Assembly: GCF_947179165.1 (NCBI RefSeq)
Contig: NC_077240.1
Location: 53,840,001 to 53,904,000, forward strand
Direction of reading: 5' to 3'
Length of the DNA: 64,000 bases
Origin: Solanum dulcamara
Taxonomy: Eukaryota > Streptophyta > Magnoliopsida > Solanales > Solanaceae
Position numbers and translations under genes: made by a program
Notes under the pieces: generated by a model
Told to the model about the DNA's origin: nothing
The model's input: the letters and a program-made list of their open reading frames with translations, nothing else
Databases searched by the model: none
Shown: positions 48,380 to 61,471 of the stretch, piece after piece
Position numbering within the stretch: the stretch's first letter is position 1
Layout of the letters: the number at the start of each line of letters is the position of its first letter

Positions 48380-51300
48380 TGTCACGACCCAACCCCGTAG
48401 GCCGCGACTGGGGTCCGACATGGACCCCCCCCCCCCCCCGTATACATATCTATCAGTTGTGGTCAAATTGAACTGTAAATAAAACAATATCATGTAACAG
48501 AGCCCCACTGGGCGATAACATTTTAATAAACCTGTAGCCCTTTTCGTTTGTATCACAACATGATAGGGCACACAAGCCGACAAGGCTGCCATAACATAAT
48601 AACACATATCATATATCATGTAGACCCAGCTGAATCAAACTGACTTACACAACTCACATATACATGTCTGCAGATCTCTAAAAATATTAACGACAATATA
48701 TGGCGGGACAGGGCCCCCGCCGTACCCATAAATAGACAAAACAATTTTATACATCAGTGGATAGTATCAAAAACTAGGCCCCGATACAATGGAGCCTCTT
48801 CCAGCTGAGCTGCATGGAATCCTAAGCTGACGGACTCCCAAAACCTGTATCTGTACCTACGGGCAAGAACGCAGCCCCCCGAGAAAGGGGGCCAGTACGA
48901 CATATGTACTGAGTATGTAAAACGTAACATAATACACTGGAGGTATATTCGAAATAGAGAAGCAAGGGAACAATTTATCAAATCGGAAACATGTACCTGT
49001 ACTCTGTGAATCATAAAAACATGCATGCTCAAATTTTCAATATAGCCGGCCCCGTCAGGGGTCCGGTGAATCATATATGTAGTATCAGTATCAGGCCCCG
49101 TGCCATCGTCACCTTATTACAATACATCATCATAGTATCAGTATCAGGCCTCGTGCCATCGTTACCTTATTACAACACATCCTCATCATATATATACATA
49201 CGGATGCCGGCCCTCTAGTGAGGGACTCGGTGGACAATGCAATGAATTGCACGAATCTGATAACCGGCCCGGGACTCCGAGAAGAAGTGTTACAGTATAC
49301 ACGAGTAGAGTAGTGAGAAACAAAACACAGTTTAAATCATTATCTGAGACTTAACAAAATAAGAAAGTTAAGCTTTTGTTTGAGGACCCGAGTAACGGTG
49401 TAGTCATCTCGAGTGTCCTCTAAATGCCATTATGGGCTGTCGCAAAAGTAATCTTGGGGACCCTAGACATGTATTAACATAGAGCCAAATCATTTATGGA
49501 ATCAAAAACACTTAATCTCGTATAGTCTTTAAGACTTGGAGCTTGTACATTTGGTACCTTTTTAACATATAAACGTTTCCAGGGAAATAGTTCGACTACT
49601 GTAGGAGCTCAATATTCAGAAGTAAATAAGAGATGTTTAAGAATGGAGTTACCCCGGAGCTCAGATCATATTCAACTTACAACTAAGACAAAGACATGCC
49701 CAAAAGAAGAAAGAGAATAAGCTTTATGTAGTCTGTACTTTCCTTCAGGTGATCTGCATATACCTATTTCGTACCCGACCCATTATGGGGCTCGGTGAAC
49801 CACTATGGCATCATAATCTCATTTTTGTACCCAATACATATCAAGAGAAATGAGAGATAGTTGTACGCACTTATACCAAAACATGCCAAGAGAAAGCTTT
49901 ACATACCTCTTGTGAGTTACTCTTTATCCCATTCGCCTCGTCGTCCTTTGAACCTATTCAACATGAAAATAATACAAATATCAACCACTCTTAGCTTTCC
50001 AGCATCTTAGGTTGCACCTTAGGATTCCTGGAATCTATTTCCTTATCCGTCTCTTCGACTAGTTCTTTAATTAGGTAAGGCGTTAATGAAAATTGGGCAG
50101 CACCTCTCCTATAATGTGCCCTATCCAAATTTCCAATCACACCCTTAATAACTATAGCCAACCAACAAAAACAACCTGCAACATATATACAAGCAATTCA
50201 CACCAACCTTACACAATACAAACCCCAAACAACTCACTCAAAACTATCAAAACGTGAATTCTGGACAGCTTACTATTTTACCTTGTCGCTTCATTTCGAA
50301 GGGGTAATAGAGGGAAACAGGATTTATGTCCTTCATGAAAGTTATATACATGTGTCTTAGGGTCGCATAAAATTTTGAATCACCCCTACATCAATTCTGT
50401 ACAAAAAGATATGCCCAAAACACCAACAGTAGTTCGTTTTAAGATTTCCAAAACCAAAAACTGGGCAGTACCTCCTCTACACTTCATCACCCTTTTTCGA
50501 GAAGCTAAAAGCAAAATTGGATTTTAAAGTCTAAATTAAAGTTATAAACCTATAAAATAACTTTCCAAAAAATATTGAATCACCTGAAACAAAGCTATAC
50601 ACAAGAAGTTATACCAATATTACTAACAACTGTCCCCTCCAAAAACGAGTTTGTTAACTAGTTTTTAACGTTTGCCCTCTTTGTTCTTTCAACTTTCTCT
50701 CAAGTTCCAAGTCGAAGAATTAATTTTGTAGACATCGTAAGATATATATATATACCTCCACGTGGTTGAGAAACACCGTAGATAATTAATTCACGGAGAA
50801 AAATTGAAAGACTTACCTTTAATTTTCCAAACCCATGGCTGCCTTTCTCTCACGTTTCTCTCTTATTTTGGTTGCTGGAGTTTCAGCTCCAAATGGAATA
50901 AGAATGACTTAATAGTCATCCAAATACACATATATACCCCTCTTTAGAAGGTGCCACATGGCAGCCCCTTAGGGGTGACACGTGGCAGCTCCCTAGGACG
51001 CCACCTAGACTCATGCAGCCTATCACATGCCACCATGTGGCAGCGGGGTCCACCCCCCCAAGCAGGTAGGTGAGTCACCTGCTTGCTTTTCACCTGCTTG
51101 CTTGAGGTGCTTGCTTATCACCTGCTTGCTAGTCACCTGCTTGCTTTACTTTCGTAAGTTCGGAAACTAGTTTTTGCTCCCTCTCGTAGATTCGTCATCT
51201 CACCTTATTTTAAAAGCCTATGTCACCCGTGCTACGCAGGCTTGGTATATCCTCCAGTAGCTCAAGTATATAAGACTTTTACATTAATAACTTACGTAGG

Positions 51301-51506
51301 TAAATTGAGTCCTACGACTCATTACTTGGCCTCCAATTCCCTCCGGATTCTTATGACTCCATTTCCAACCTTCTCTACAATGGGGTATATCACATTCTCC
51401 CTTCCTTAGAGTTGTTAGATAGTGTCGTAGCATATCTGGCTCATATGATAATGTCTAAGGAACTTATGAGACCTTTCGAGTTTACAAAAAAGGGTGGGGT
51501 GTAACA
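48380..51506 (-). repeat. 3' LTR of element E
   Basis: About 450 bp shorter than the B LTRs. It begins tgtcacgacccaaccccgta, has a run of 16 C near 48425-48440, and a small minisatellite of cacctgcttgct units at 51076-51147. Confidence 0.85.
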
Positions 51507-51542
51507 TCCTTCCCCCCTTTAGAACATTCGTCCCCGAATGTT
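51507..51542 (-). other. Polypurine tract and adjacent palindrome of element E
   Basis: PPT CTAAAGGGGGGAAGGA (minus) at 51507-51522, then AACATTCG-tccc-CGAATGTT at 51523-51542, exactly as in B. Confidence 0.85.
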
Positions 51543-51679
51543 AGACAAAATTTCTCTTAGCACCTTATATAAATCGTAGGGAGATTCTTTATTGTTTCCA
51601 TAACACATACTTCTATCCAAGCACTTAATATACGAGTTTCAGGAGTTGGGGTTACCTGCTGATATCGGGAATAGGTGAG

Positions 51680-51990
51680 AATACTTGTTTCATGCTCTCA
51701 TCAGTTTCCCTGATCACTCTCTTTCTGGTTTTGGTTTTTCCACCGTATCTTGACGGAAGGCACGTCTTTAGTCTACAATCTTCTAGTTTGCCGATCTACG
51801 ATGGCGATAGGTTTTTCCTCACAGGATTTCATCTCCTGGACCTCATCTATGGAATATACCCTGGGTGACTCATTTGTACCCTTGCGAAGTATTCTTATCT
51901 GACGGACTAGGCGTATAGTTTCCAAATGAGGTGGTAAGATCAACTTACCAGCCACGTTGCCCACCTTATGAGTAACTTGATATAGTCTAA
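51680..51990 (-). pseudogene. Integrase C-terminal remnant of element E
   Basis: The frame 51773-51964 reads GNVAGKLILPPHLETIRLV, then RQIRILRKGTNES, then EEKPIAIVDRQTRRL. This is the usual VGxVAYxLxLPP...LRK...EEPxxIxDRQxRxL ending of gypsy/Tekay pol, downstream of the integrase core. It is the best-preserved coding remnant of the A/B/E family here and lies ~250 bp before the PPT as expected. Confidence 0.75.
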
Positions 51991-53578
51991 TATATTTTGG
52001 GTTAAGTTCTCTTTTCTAGGTGACTCCGTTATGAACATCCAATCATCCATTTAAACTCTGAATTTCGATGTCGATTATCTGTATATAATTTCTGCCGACT
52101 CTAGGTTGTTAGTCAATAGTTTGCTTAATCCTGTTTGGTCTAATGGTTTAGTCTTTTCCCCAACAGGGGGACTTATACACTTTGCCTTACAATATCTTAT
52201 AGGGGGTCATCTGGATACCAGAGCGGTAGCCATTATGGTAGGTAAACTCAATAAGTGGTGGACAATCATCCCAGTTACTCTTAAAACCAACCATATAAGG
52301 TCGCAATATGTCTTCTAGCATTTGATAGCATGCTCAGTCTGTTCAGCAGCTCAAGGAAAAATATGGTACGAAGACCTGTCTGTGCTCTCGATCTCTTCTT
52401 GGACTGATCTCCAAATGTTAATCGTAATTGAAGTCCCTGTATCTGAGATATTAGTTGGGGAAACCTCATGAAACCTTACTACCTTCTTGCCCTATAACTT
52501 CACCTAGTTCCAGCTGCATAGGTGGTCTTGATTGAAAGCAAATGGGCTGATTTATTAGCCTACTCATAATAACCCATATAGTACCCTACTCTTACAAAGT
52601 ACAAAATAGGTTCATAATGACGTTGATAATTTGGGAACCGTTAGCCTTGTATAGTCCTTCTCGACTCTTTTCAGAACTTTAACTGGCATTCGATCTTTTG
52701 GGTCCTTCTTCTCCTCTTTTTTCCTAATCCTTAGGGTTGGCTACCGAATAATGTTGCAGTCCCCTCATATAATGGCTCTCGTAGTCGTTCTGTGCTTTGT
52801 CTACATGATCTGGTATAATTCCAAAGGAATTTTGGCATATAAGCTCATCATCCTGTAGTAACCAATTAGTTCTACCAGTTTTACTTAGACCCTTTCATAA
52901 TTTCCCTTACCCCCTCTTGTAATCCTCTAGACATATTATCTTGTGTCATTCTTTACCTTTACAAGAATATGAGAGGGTACAAGAAGTATCCTAGCGTTAC
53001 CTCGCTAGTCCTCATGTTTTACCCTGCCTTTTTCTCCCTTATCCTATACTCGATGTCGAGGTAGATCTTTGGTCCACTCGTGGCCCTGTCTTACTCCACC
53101 CGTAGCACTAATTCCATCTTGGTAACTTGGCTTAACCTATCTTTGTATCTCTCGATAGTTAATTGCAACTTGGGATCCCTTGCCTAGGACAATAGCTGTG
53201 GGGACTCCGTAAGGTCCTACCACTCCCTTACCCTACAATTTTACCCTTTCTTGATTGAGTATGTAGCCTTTGATCGAAGGAGCAGGGGTTAATATCGTTA
53301 ATCCACAGGTAACATTTCCTTTAGAGACATTTGTCGATGGTGTGTGAAGTGAGTCTTGTAGTCCTGGTCATATTGTGGAATTTTCGACCTTGGGTATTAC
53401 TTCCTAGCTTCCATAAATTATATCAACTAGTACCCTTACCTTTTGGATTTTGCTTTTTGTTCACCCTTAGAGTTGGCTGCCAAGTGGTGTCGAAATTCCC
53501 TCGCCCACTGGCCCATATAGTCATTCTGTGGTTTTCCTTTCATTAACTGGTTCTATGTTGAAGAGCTGTGGCATTTGA
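51991..53578 (-). pseudogene. Element E interior, decayed
   Basis: Aligns with 13180-13960 of B and parts of A. No long frame. Ends at a fold-back junction with the truncated 5' LTR. Confidence 0.6.
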
Positions 53579-53600
53579 GGGCGAGGGAATTTCGACACCA
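53485..53600. repeat. 22-bp perfect inverted repeat with 72-bp loop at the E deletion junction
   Basis: The arms are 53485-53506 (tggtgtcgaaattccctcgc plus 2) and 53579-53600. The right arm directly joins interior to LTR sequence, and the ~20 bp after it (aatattactaacaactgtcc) duplicates an LTR piece found again at 53721 onward. Confidence 0.92.
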
Positions 53601-54610
53601 ATATTACTAACAACTGTCCCAAAAATTGGATTTTAAAGTCTAAATTAAAGTTATATACCTATAAAATACCTTTCCAAAAAATATTGAATCACCCGAAATG
53701 AAGCTATACACAAGAAGTTATACCAATATTACCAATAACTGTCCCCTCCAAAAATGGATTTGTTAACTAGTTTTTAACGTTTGCCCTCTTTGTTCTTTCA
53801 ACTTTCTCTCAAGTTCCAAGTCGAAGAATTAATTTTGTAGACATCGTAAGATACATATATACACCTCCACGTGGTTGAGGAACACCGTAGATAATTAATT
53901 CACGGAGAAAAATTGGAAGACTTACCTTTAATTTTCCAAACCCATGGCTGCCTTTCTCTCACGTTTCTCTCTTATTTTGGTTGCTGGAGTTTCAGCTCCA
54001 AATGGAATAAGAATGACTTAATAGTCATCCAAATACACATATATACCCCTCTTTAGAAAGTGCCACGTGGCATCCCCTTAGGGGTGACACATGGCAGCAC
54101 CCTAGGACACCACCTAGGCTCATGCGACCTATCACATGCCACCATGTGGCAGCAGGGTCCACCCCCCCAAGCAAGAAGGTGAGTCACCTGCTTGAGGTGC
54201 TTGCTTATCACCTGCTTGCTAGTCACCTGCTTGCTAGTCACCTGCTTGCTTCACTTTCGTAAGTTCGGAAATTAGTTTTTGCTCCCTCTCGTAGGTTCGT
54301 CATCTCACCTTATTTTAAAAGCCTATGTCACCCGTGCTACGCAGGCTTGGTATGTTCTCTAGTAGCTCAAGTATATAAGACTTTTACATTAATAACTTAC
54401 GTAGTTAAATCGAGTCCTACGACTCATTACTTGGTCTCCAATTTCCTCCGGATTCTTATGACTCCATTTCCAACCTTCTCTACTATGGGGTATCACATTC
54501 TTCCTTCCTTAGAGTTGTTAGATAGTGTCGTAGCGTATCCGACTCATATGATAATGTCTAAGGAACTTATGAGACCTTCTGAGTTTACAAAAAAAGGGTG
54601 GGGTGTAACA
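53600..54610 (-). repeat. Truncated 5' LTR of element E
   Basis: Matches 50515-51506 of the 3' LTR, including the cacctgcttgct minisatellite (54185-54250), with a different unit order. Confidence 0.85.
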
Positions 54611-54971
54611 TAATATTAATGAGAAGAGCATTTGACAATTATATTAAGTTGAGTGATAAACAAATAAAAATTAATATTAACAATCTAATAATTTTAAATA
54701 GTGGACAATATAATAAGAAAATGAATCATAAAGATTATTTGATAATCACATGATTCATTGTCTCTATTCATTATTCACATATAGAATTGATTATGGAGGA
54801 GGGTGAGGGAGAGGGAAAGAGGGAGGGGAGTACATTTCATTGAGGATTAATACGATATTTGAATTTTTATAGGATAATATGATTTAACATGTTCAGATAA
54901 GATATCACAATTTAAAATGATTAGAAATAATAGTTAATATTACCCACGTATCGCGTGAATATGTATACTAA
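54611..54971 (+). mobile_element. Helitron-like 3' terminus (candidate)
   Basis: At 54943-54971 cccacgtatcgcgtg forms a short hairpin (CACG / CGTG, 54945-54948 and 54954-54957). About 10 bases later comes CTAA followed by T. This matches the Helitron 3' rule of a subterminal hairpin and CTRR before T. A possible 5' end (TCTATCTA after A) is at 43884. Neither a Rep/helicase gene nor an independent second copy is visible. Confidence 0.4.
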
Positions 54972-55222
54972 TATATAATTAAGAGACTATTTTAAATTTA
55001 CTCCAATAATTCAGAGACCAATTATGACGTTTTCTCAATCATATTCTACTTGTTCAAACTTTTATCTTACAATAATTTGTGATTTCTCTGTGTTATTTTT
55101 GCTATGCTTTATTTCAAGTAGCATCCTACGAATGCATTTTGCATATTTCCCTTATAATAACTACGAGAAACCACTAGAATTGTTGAGCCAAAAGTGCACA
55201 TTGGGGGATCTAGATCTATTCC
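54972..55222 (+). other. Pre-insertion upstream flank of the kinesin gene
   Basis: This sequence would join 61236 if solo LTR G were removed. It has no frame or repeat I recognise and may contain the displaced distal promoter. Confidence 0.4.
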
Positions 55223-58200
55223 TGTCATGACTCGATTTCTCAGATCATGATGACACCTATTATAAATTCAAGAATAGGTAAGCCTAAATCTGTCACGACC
55301 CAAACCTAGGGCCTAGACGTGACATGGCGAATGAGGAACCCGAAAGTACCTCAAACAAGCCTCTTAACATTCTTTTAGCCTTTCATAGGTAATGATGATA
55401 AATAAACAAGCGGAAATCATAATAGTAAATCTTCAACTTACATATGTCCAACAATACCTCTAACTATTAGATTTAACGGGGCTAAGACAAGTCCCTAACT
55501 CACCCTCAATCATAATAGAAGAAATGTCATAGTAAAATATCTCAACATATCATAAGCTAGAAAGATAAAGGAGTATTGTTCGCGGAGTATAGGAACTCAC
55601 CAAAAGTACCACGTAGAGGAGAACGAGGAGGAGCACTGGTCCCTACATGGTGATATCATGTAGGCAAAAGAATATACGTTAGTACTTTGAATGTACTAAG
55701 TATGTAAGGATGCATAAACATTGAGGAAATATTATAACATTTATGTAATATAGAACATAATGTAATGCATGCATAATAAATCATATAGATATCCTTTAAA
55801 ACATTTATTTTGTGGGAAAATGACCATAACCGACATTTAAGACCATGCAAACTATTACATGGAATCCAATATAACCCCCTACGTTGGCCGGGGAGACTAC
55901 TTGCCGGGTAGAACTCCGTCAACTTCATTCATTTCCTTAACTTTAACTTTAAGGGCTTTCATGGATCCATTAGCCTAAGCCTACAAGGGCTCCTATGTTG
56001 GCACATAGTTAATGAGACAAGGGGTTGCTACTAGGATTCCCTTACCGAATCCCACCTCAATGCCTCATTCGGTGTTAAGTCAATCCCACAGAATAGTTTA
56101 ATACTTTAAAATATTCATAGCATATAACTTGAGAATTCAAACATCATATTCGGTAGAATAGCTCATTAAAACATTTGAAAATTCAAATATGCAAGAATTG
56201 TCCTTATTGCATAAAGAATCCATCATTCATATCATTTCATCATTCTTTATTTTCATAAGACTCCCTTTTGATCATAGATATTGCTTTCACAAATATTCAT
56301 TTGGAGTCAAGGCTTTCAAGTCAAACTTTATTAAAAACATAGTAAAACTAGGTGGGTTCAAATCACTTCAACTTGCAAATATGTATATAAATAAATATAC
56401 ATAAATACTTTAAAATCCATTAATTAAAAATCATGCTTTAAACAACCCACCATGAATTTCAAAAACTTTTAAATAGATAAATAGATGAATTACTTGCAAA
56501 CCATCAATTCATACATATGAAATTATGTCGCATCAAAATAGACCAATAATAATTAATTTAACCATGATTCATACTATTAAGTAAAAATAAGAATTACCAT
56601 AAGAAAATATTACTTGAAATCAAGAGACTTAATTGAAAGAGCTTAAAGAAAATAAATATAATTATCAAAATAATTTAGACATGAGAGTGGAAGGAATACT
56701 CGCATTGAAGCCTTACATACCTGGAATCCGAAGCTTTAGTCGGAACTGAAGGACTTAATGAACACTCTTGATTCCTAACTTTTCTCCTCGCCGGAATATT
56801 TTATGTACTATCCGGAGTATATGAATCACCGAAATAGTATTTCTTCACTACTAAGAACTAAAACTATATTTGAGAATGAGTAAAGAAGTATATAGAGAGA
56901 AGAGTTGCTTGAGAAAGCTTGATGAATAAAATGATGAATTAAGGTGGGTATTTATAGGTGTGAAAGAGGCACCTAACAATAATTAAAATAATTATAAAGA
57001 AAAATCTGAAAATTTAATGGAAGATTGTGATGTCATGGGTGATGTTAAATGGAGGACAATTGATGTCATGAGTGATGTCAAATGTATCTAGATCTTTCCA
57101 TGGTAGGTGAGATGAGTTCTTTTTAACAGAATACTCTTTTTCAGAGCTGTGTTTGAATAAGATAAATTCATTATTAAGATTTGATGTAAAATAAGAATTG
57201 TAGATATGGAAGTCTAGTTTCATATCGTTCAAGAATCAACAAATTTGGATAATCCTACAGTGAAATATGATTTTTTTTCTATAAATACTACATTCCGTCA
57301 CAACATCCTCTCTTACAATAATTAATTTATTGGATCTACTTAGCCTCTGAAACTTAAAATATGGTCTTCACAAAAGTTGTAGGTAATGATCCTGTGGTTA
57401 CTCAGAAATTTGAATCATACAATATGGATAATCCTATGAAAAGTTATGCCTAAAATACAGAGAATGTATCATTTTTAGGCGAGAATTGAAACATCGTATA
57501 CAACGTTTTTAGGGGATGTTACAAAACCCACAGTCCAGAACCATAGACAACGGACCATCACACGCGGAAGGAAAGAAGCAGATAATAATAGCAATAATAA
57601 TAAGAAAAGAAGAATAAGATAAATACAACAAGATAACCCCCAAAACCTGGTATCAGTCGGTAGTCTAGCTACTAAGCTAAATGAGGAAGTACAAGGTTTA
57701 TATAGATACAATACAAGTAATAATAATACAGACTATCTCCAAATATAAAATAAAGACTAGTCCAATCCCAATAGAAAGAGATAGGCAACTCTGAACGTCA
57801 AGAGCTCGCCAAGTCTCCAAAGTCCAAAGCTGCTCCACACGATATCCAATCAGCAAAGAAAACCCATACTATGATCTGCAGGGTGCAGAAGTGTAGATGA
57901 GTACCAACAAGTAGCACTTAGTAGGCATCGGACGACTAAGCTCCCAAGGTAAAGCAAGTATAAAGAACATGTAAGCAAGAAGTATATATCACAAGTAACT
58001 AACAAGAATAATACGAAAGCTTGCAATAAGAAGCATCAGATATAAGAAAGAGAGAGATAGGAAACAAGCAAGAAAACCAAGAACATACCTGGTGACGCCA
58101 ACCCAAGACCTAAACACCATGACACACTATGAAAGAGGAACCGCTAAGTGACACCCTACTAACAGAAGTAAACACAAATATCACATAAAGGCCCAAAGGA

Positions 58201-61200
58201 CCATATCAACTAAATCCTTGCACAAAAGTTAGATAAATAAGAACAAGGGCAGTAAATACCTTCAAACAAGAGACCACCCTTTATATCGCCACAAGTTCGC
58301 AAATAATAAGACAATACTTCCCGAGCTCCTGTGTGCTCAGGAATTTCACTCAAAAACAGGTAAACCTGCACGACATCTTATACTACCGACAAGCACAAAC
58401 AACTATGTTGGTGATAAGCAATGCATATATGAATGAAAGTCAGGCAATAAAACCAGTAATACCATATGTGCTAAGTGCCTCATACCAAGATATATATACC
58501 TACTTCTAGTCTATACCAGGAAGTAAGACCCATGCACCTCTCTAGGATTGCTATGGGAGGCTCGAGAATGCCCCTATATACCTGCATGATCCCAAATCCA
58601 GGTCTTATATCAATTTAGATATCAATCTGTATATCCGATCATCAAAGTTTGTTTCGTTGTGGTGACTGGAGATAAAAGTCAATTTGTATAGAAAAGGTCA
58701 AAAATCTCTACGACCGGGCCAGTATCATAAAATGAGCGCATCCTCGATGCCTCGATCAATATAATAAGATGAGTGCATCCTCAATGCCTCCAGTCTACTG
58801 AAAATCATAGTAATAAAGGTAGTACGACCCCCATTTCAGAAAAATCAGTATAAAATAGTTTGGGTTACAACCCAGCTTTCTCAAATCAATGCCAAGGACC
58901 AATACATGCACTGGGTAGACTACATCCATGAGAAAACAATGATCCAATGCAATGCATTCCATCACCAGCACCCAAACAACACGCACAATCACATACAATA
59001 ATGACTCCACAAGCACCTTATCCTCTAGAGCATAAAAACAGGACTAGCACATGCAACCGACCTTTAACCAAGGCATATGGCTCAAATCTACTCCTCTAAC
59101 TTAACAACAAGGCCCAAAAGGGAACTCAACCCTAACTGGGTAATAAAGAGGAGAAAAGTGAGGAAATGGTGCTAATCTAGTCAATCAAAACCTCCAGATC
59201 CAACAGGGAATACATCCCCGAGAATACAACCACAATTAACCCCGCCAAACAGCAATAAGAAAGCATAGAAAATTCTAGCTCTAAATCCAGAAATGGGTTC
59301 TGACAGTAATTACAATCCTAACTGGGTGAAAACCACTACACCAGGGCTTCAGAATAGGTGTTACAATAGAGAAGGACACTAAGCCTCAGAAATTTCTGCC
59401 AACAACGGCTACATCATCTAATTGCCAACCCAAACTCAATTCTAAGGCACAATTCTACCAACCACCATAAACATCAATTAAACCACCTAAAATAGGCTAA
59501 TCAAGACCATACTAAGGCATAATCAATAACCTTACCAACTAGACTGGAAGTCTTATAAAGACAACCTAGTCTAAGGCTCACATCGGGATAAAGAACCAAC
59601 AAATTATGAATTGAGTCCAACCCGTTATGTATAATCCAAACCACAAGTAATTTATACTATACACTACCTCATAAAGCTCAATCAAAAGAATGGAGACCGT
59701 AGCCTACCTCGAAGCCGAACACGCGCACTCCAAGTCTACTTTTCGATAGCTTTTCACTCCAAAAATGACTCCAAACGCCTCCATGCTATCATAATGTTGA
59801 TCACCTCGTCAATACAAATATTTTGACACTAAATCATATTTTTCGGAGATGGACTCAAAATTGGGTCAAAAATAGAATTGTGGAACCCGCAATAAATATC
59901 CCAAAAATGACTCTGTAAAAAGGTTGTAAACATATTAATGAGCTTGTACCCCAAAATGGGGCACAAATCGATGCTCAAAATGAGAGAAAACAACTCAACA
60001 AATAATTTCACCATTAAAGCCCTAACTAAGCTTGGGCAGCTCTTTTGGGGCGGATTTTACCTCACACAAAACTTCTAATTAAGATTTTGAGCTCACCAAT
60101 GAATTTTCCATGAAATTCTCTTGAATATAGCCTCTTGAATCGCCAAATTTGGGCTTGAAATTCTAAAGATATCGTGGTTTAAAGTTAGGAGAATAAGTTG
60201 AAAATCGCAGGGGACTTATCTTAAAAGATTTAAAAATTGTTCATCGCTATTGCAAGCCCAATGGGTCGTGACTGCAATGAAGAAAAAGTGATTTTTCAAA
60301 ATTTTTTCATCTCTATCGCGAGGCCAAGGGTTGCGATCATGATGAACAAAATGGTAGGCACCAACAAAGCCAAAAAAACCCAGCTAAGGCTCCGATGTTC
60401 GATTAGGTGCTCTAGATTCATCCGGGACCCTCTGAACACAAACCATATGTGAAATCTGATTGTAAACGATATTCTGGACTCAATGACGCACTCAAAATTT
60501 CCATCCGAGGTCATCTCAATAAATGTGGATCCCACACCCAAGCATAATTTTTGCCAATTCTACAAGGAGGCTCGAAATGAGATCGGAAGCCTCGGAACAC
60601 GAACGAAAGGTCATTCTAGACCAAACTCGATATTTCGAAGCTAACTGCACTGCTGAAATTTCAATTCGGGCACGTTTACCAAGAATGTTGACCAAGGTCA
60701 ACCTTAGGCTAACTTTCAAAGTCAAAGTCAAAGTCGAAAAGTCGCAACTAAACCAATTTAGGCCTTCAAAATACCAAAACGAGCTCAGGACCTCTAAAAA
60801 TTCAACCAACACTTCTGTTAGATCAAAGACCATCCTCCGAATCCAACGGAGTCATCGAAATTCCATTTCGAACATCGGAAGTCCGAAAATTGACCAAACC
60901 TTGTTCTAAAATTCCTCAAATTCTTAATTCAAGACCTCAACTATTAGTTACACTCCAAAACTGATTCAGTAACCTCTCCTAGACCAATTTCCACATTTCG
61001 GAGCTGTTGGAATCAACGAAATTCTGTTCCGAAACCCATAGCTCCGGTTGACCCCAAATACCACTTTTGAACACTTAAAGGTTATGAAAACTCAAAATTT
61101 CCAAATGCTCAACTTTTCATAGGATTTTTTATAAACCAACACCCGGTACCAATCAAAAACAATTCGGGGCAACTAAAGAGAGGAGTAAAATGGTAATTTT

Positions 61201-61235
61201 ACGAAAAATTTCAAAAATGACCTCATGTCATTACA
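55223..61235 (-). mobile_element. Solo LTR G (~3.8 kb net) containing solo LTR C3
   Basis: Ends TGTCATGACTCG and CATGTCATTACA. Perfect 5-bp target duplication attcc (55218-55222 and 61236-61240). Minus-strand start TGTAATGACATG is like that of F. Continuity across C3 is clear (ggtaagcctaaat | cccacagtccagaacc). The frames at 60296-60909 on both strands lie in the LTR leader and have no protein family. Confidence 0.88.
55291..57523 (-). mobile_element. Solo LTR C3 (third copy of family C)
   Basis: Ends TGTCACGACCCAAACC and GGGGATGTTACA, same orientation as C1. The flanking 5-mers aaatc (55286-55290) and aaacc (57524-57528) match at 4 of 5. The minus-strand TATA box TATAAATA is at 56949-56956. 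Confidence 0.85.
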
Positions 61236-61471
61236 ATTCCCTACATCCACAAGTTCTTATATAATATGCTAAATAAAATAAAAAAGATTAAAATGATGAA
61301 AAGGGGAGAAATATGAGAGTAGAAGCGGAATGAAGAATTGAATTTGAAAAGGGGCGGGCTTGCATTTTCAGACCCCACGAGGCCACCACCGAATGGCGAA
61401 TGGTGAATGGTGAACGCTCTCTCTATCTCCCGTAAAAACCCTAGTCCAGTTTGACATTGAAAGTTGAGGAA
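61236..61471 (+). promoter_or_regulatory. Core promoter and 5' UTR of the kinesin gene
   Basis: TATATAA at 61258-61264 is a plausible TATA box only 23 bp from the LTR end. A pyrimidine patch (ctctctctatctccc, ~61416-61431) and a telo-box AAACCCTA (61436-61443), common in promoters of plant proliferation genes, precede the ATG. No AACGG mitosis-specific activator core is visible in this stretch. A short gaatggc/gaatggt repeat lies at 61391-61414. Confidence 0.5.

Larger units (their letters stand above)
48380..54610 (-). mobile_element. LTR retrotransposon E (A/B family), 5' end rearranged
   Basis: Minus orientation. The 3' LTR is 48380-51506, the PPT 51507-51522, the decayed interior 51523-53578. 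Only the outer ~1 kb of the 5' LTR remains (53600-54610). The PBS side and most of the 5' LTR are missing. Both outer ends match the family (TGTCACGACCCAACCCC and gtggggtgtaaca). They are flanked by the 4-mer taat (48376-48379 and 54611-54614), consistent with one insertion followed by an internal deletion. Confidence 0.85.

Noticed and set aside
60523..60909. 128-codon plus-strand frame and overlapping 105-codon minus-strand frame
   Set aside because: Both lie wholly inside solo LTR G, overlap each other, and resemble no protein family; a leader-type LTR region.
61451..61471. Upstream in-frame TTG extension of the kinesin reading frame
   Set aside because: The frame is open upstream but lacks an ATG; the first ATG at 61472 starts a plausible KIN-12 N-terminus and nuclear plant genes rarely use TTG.
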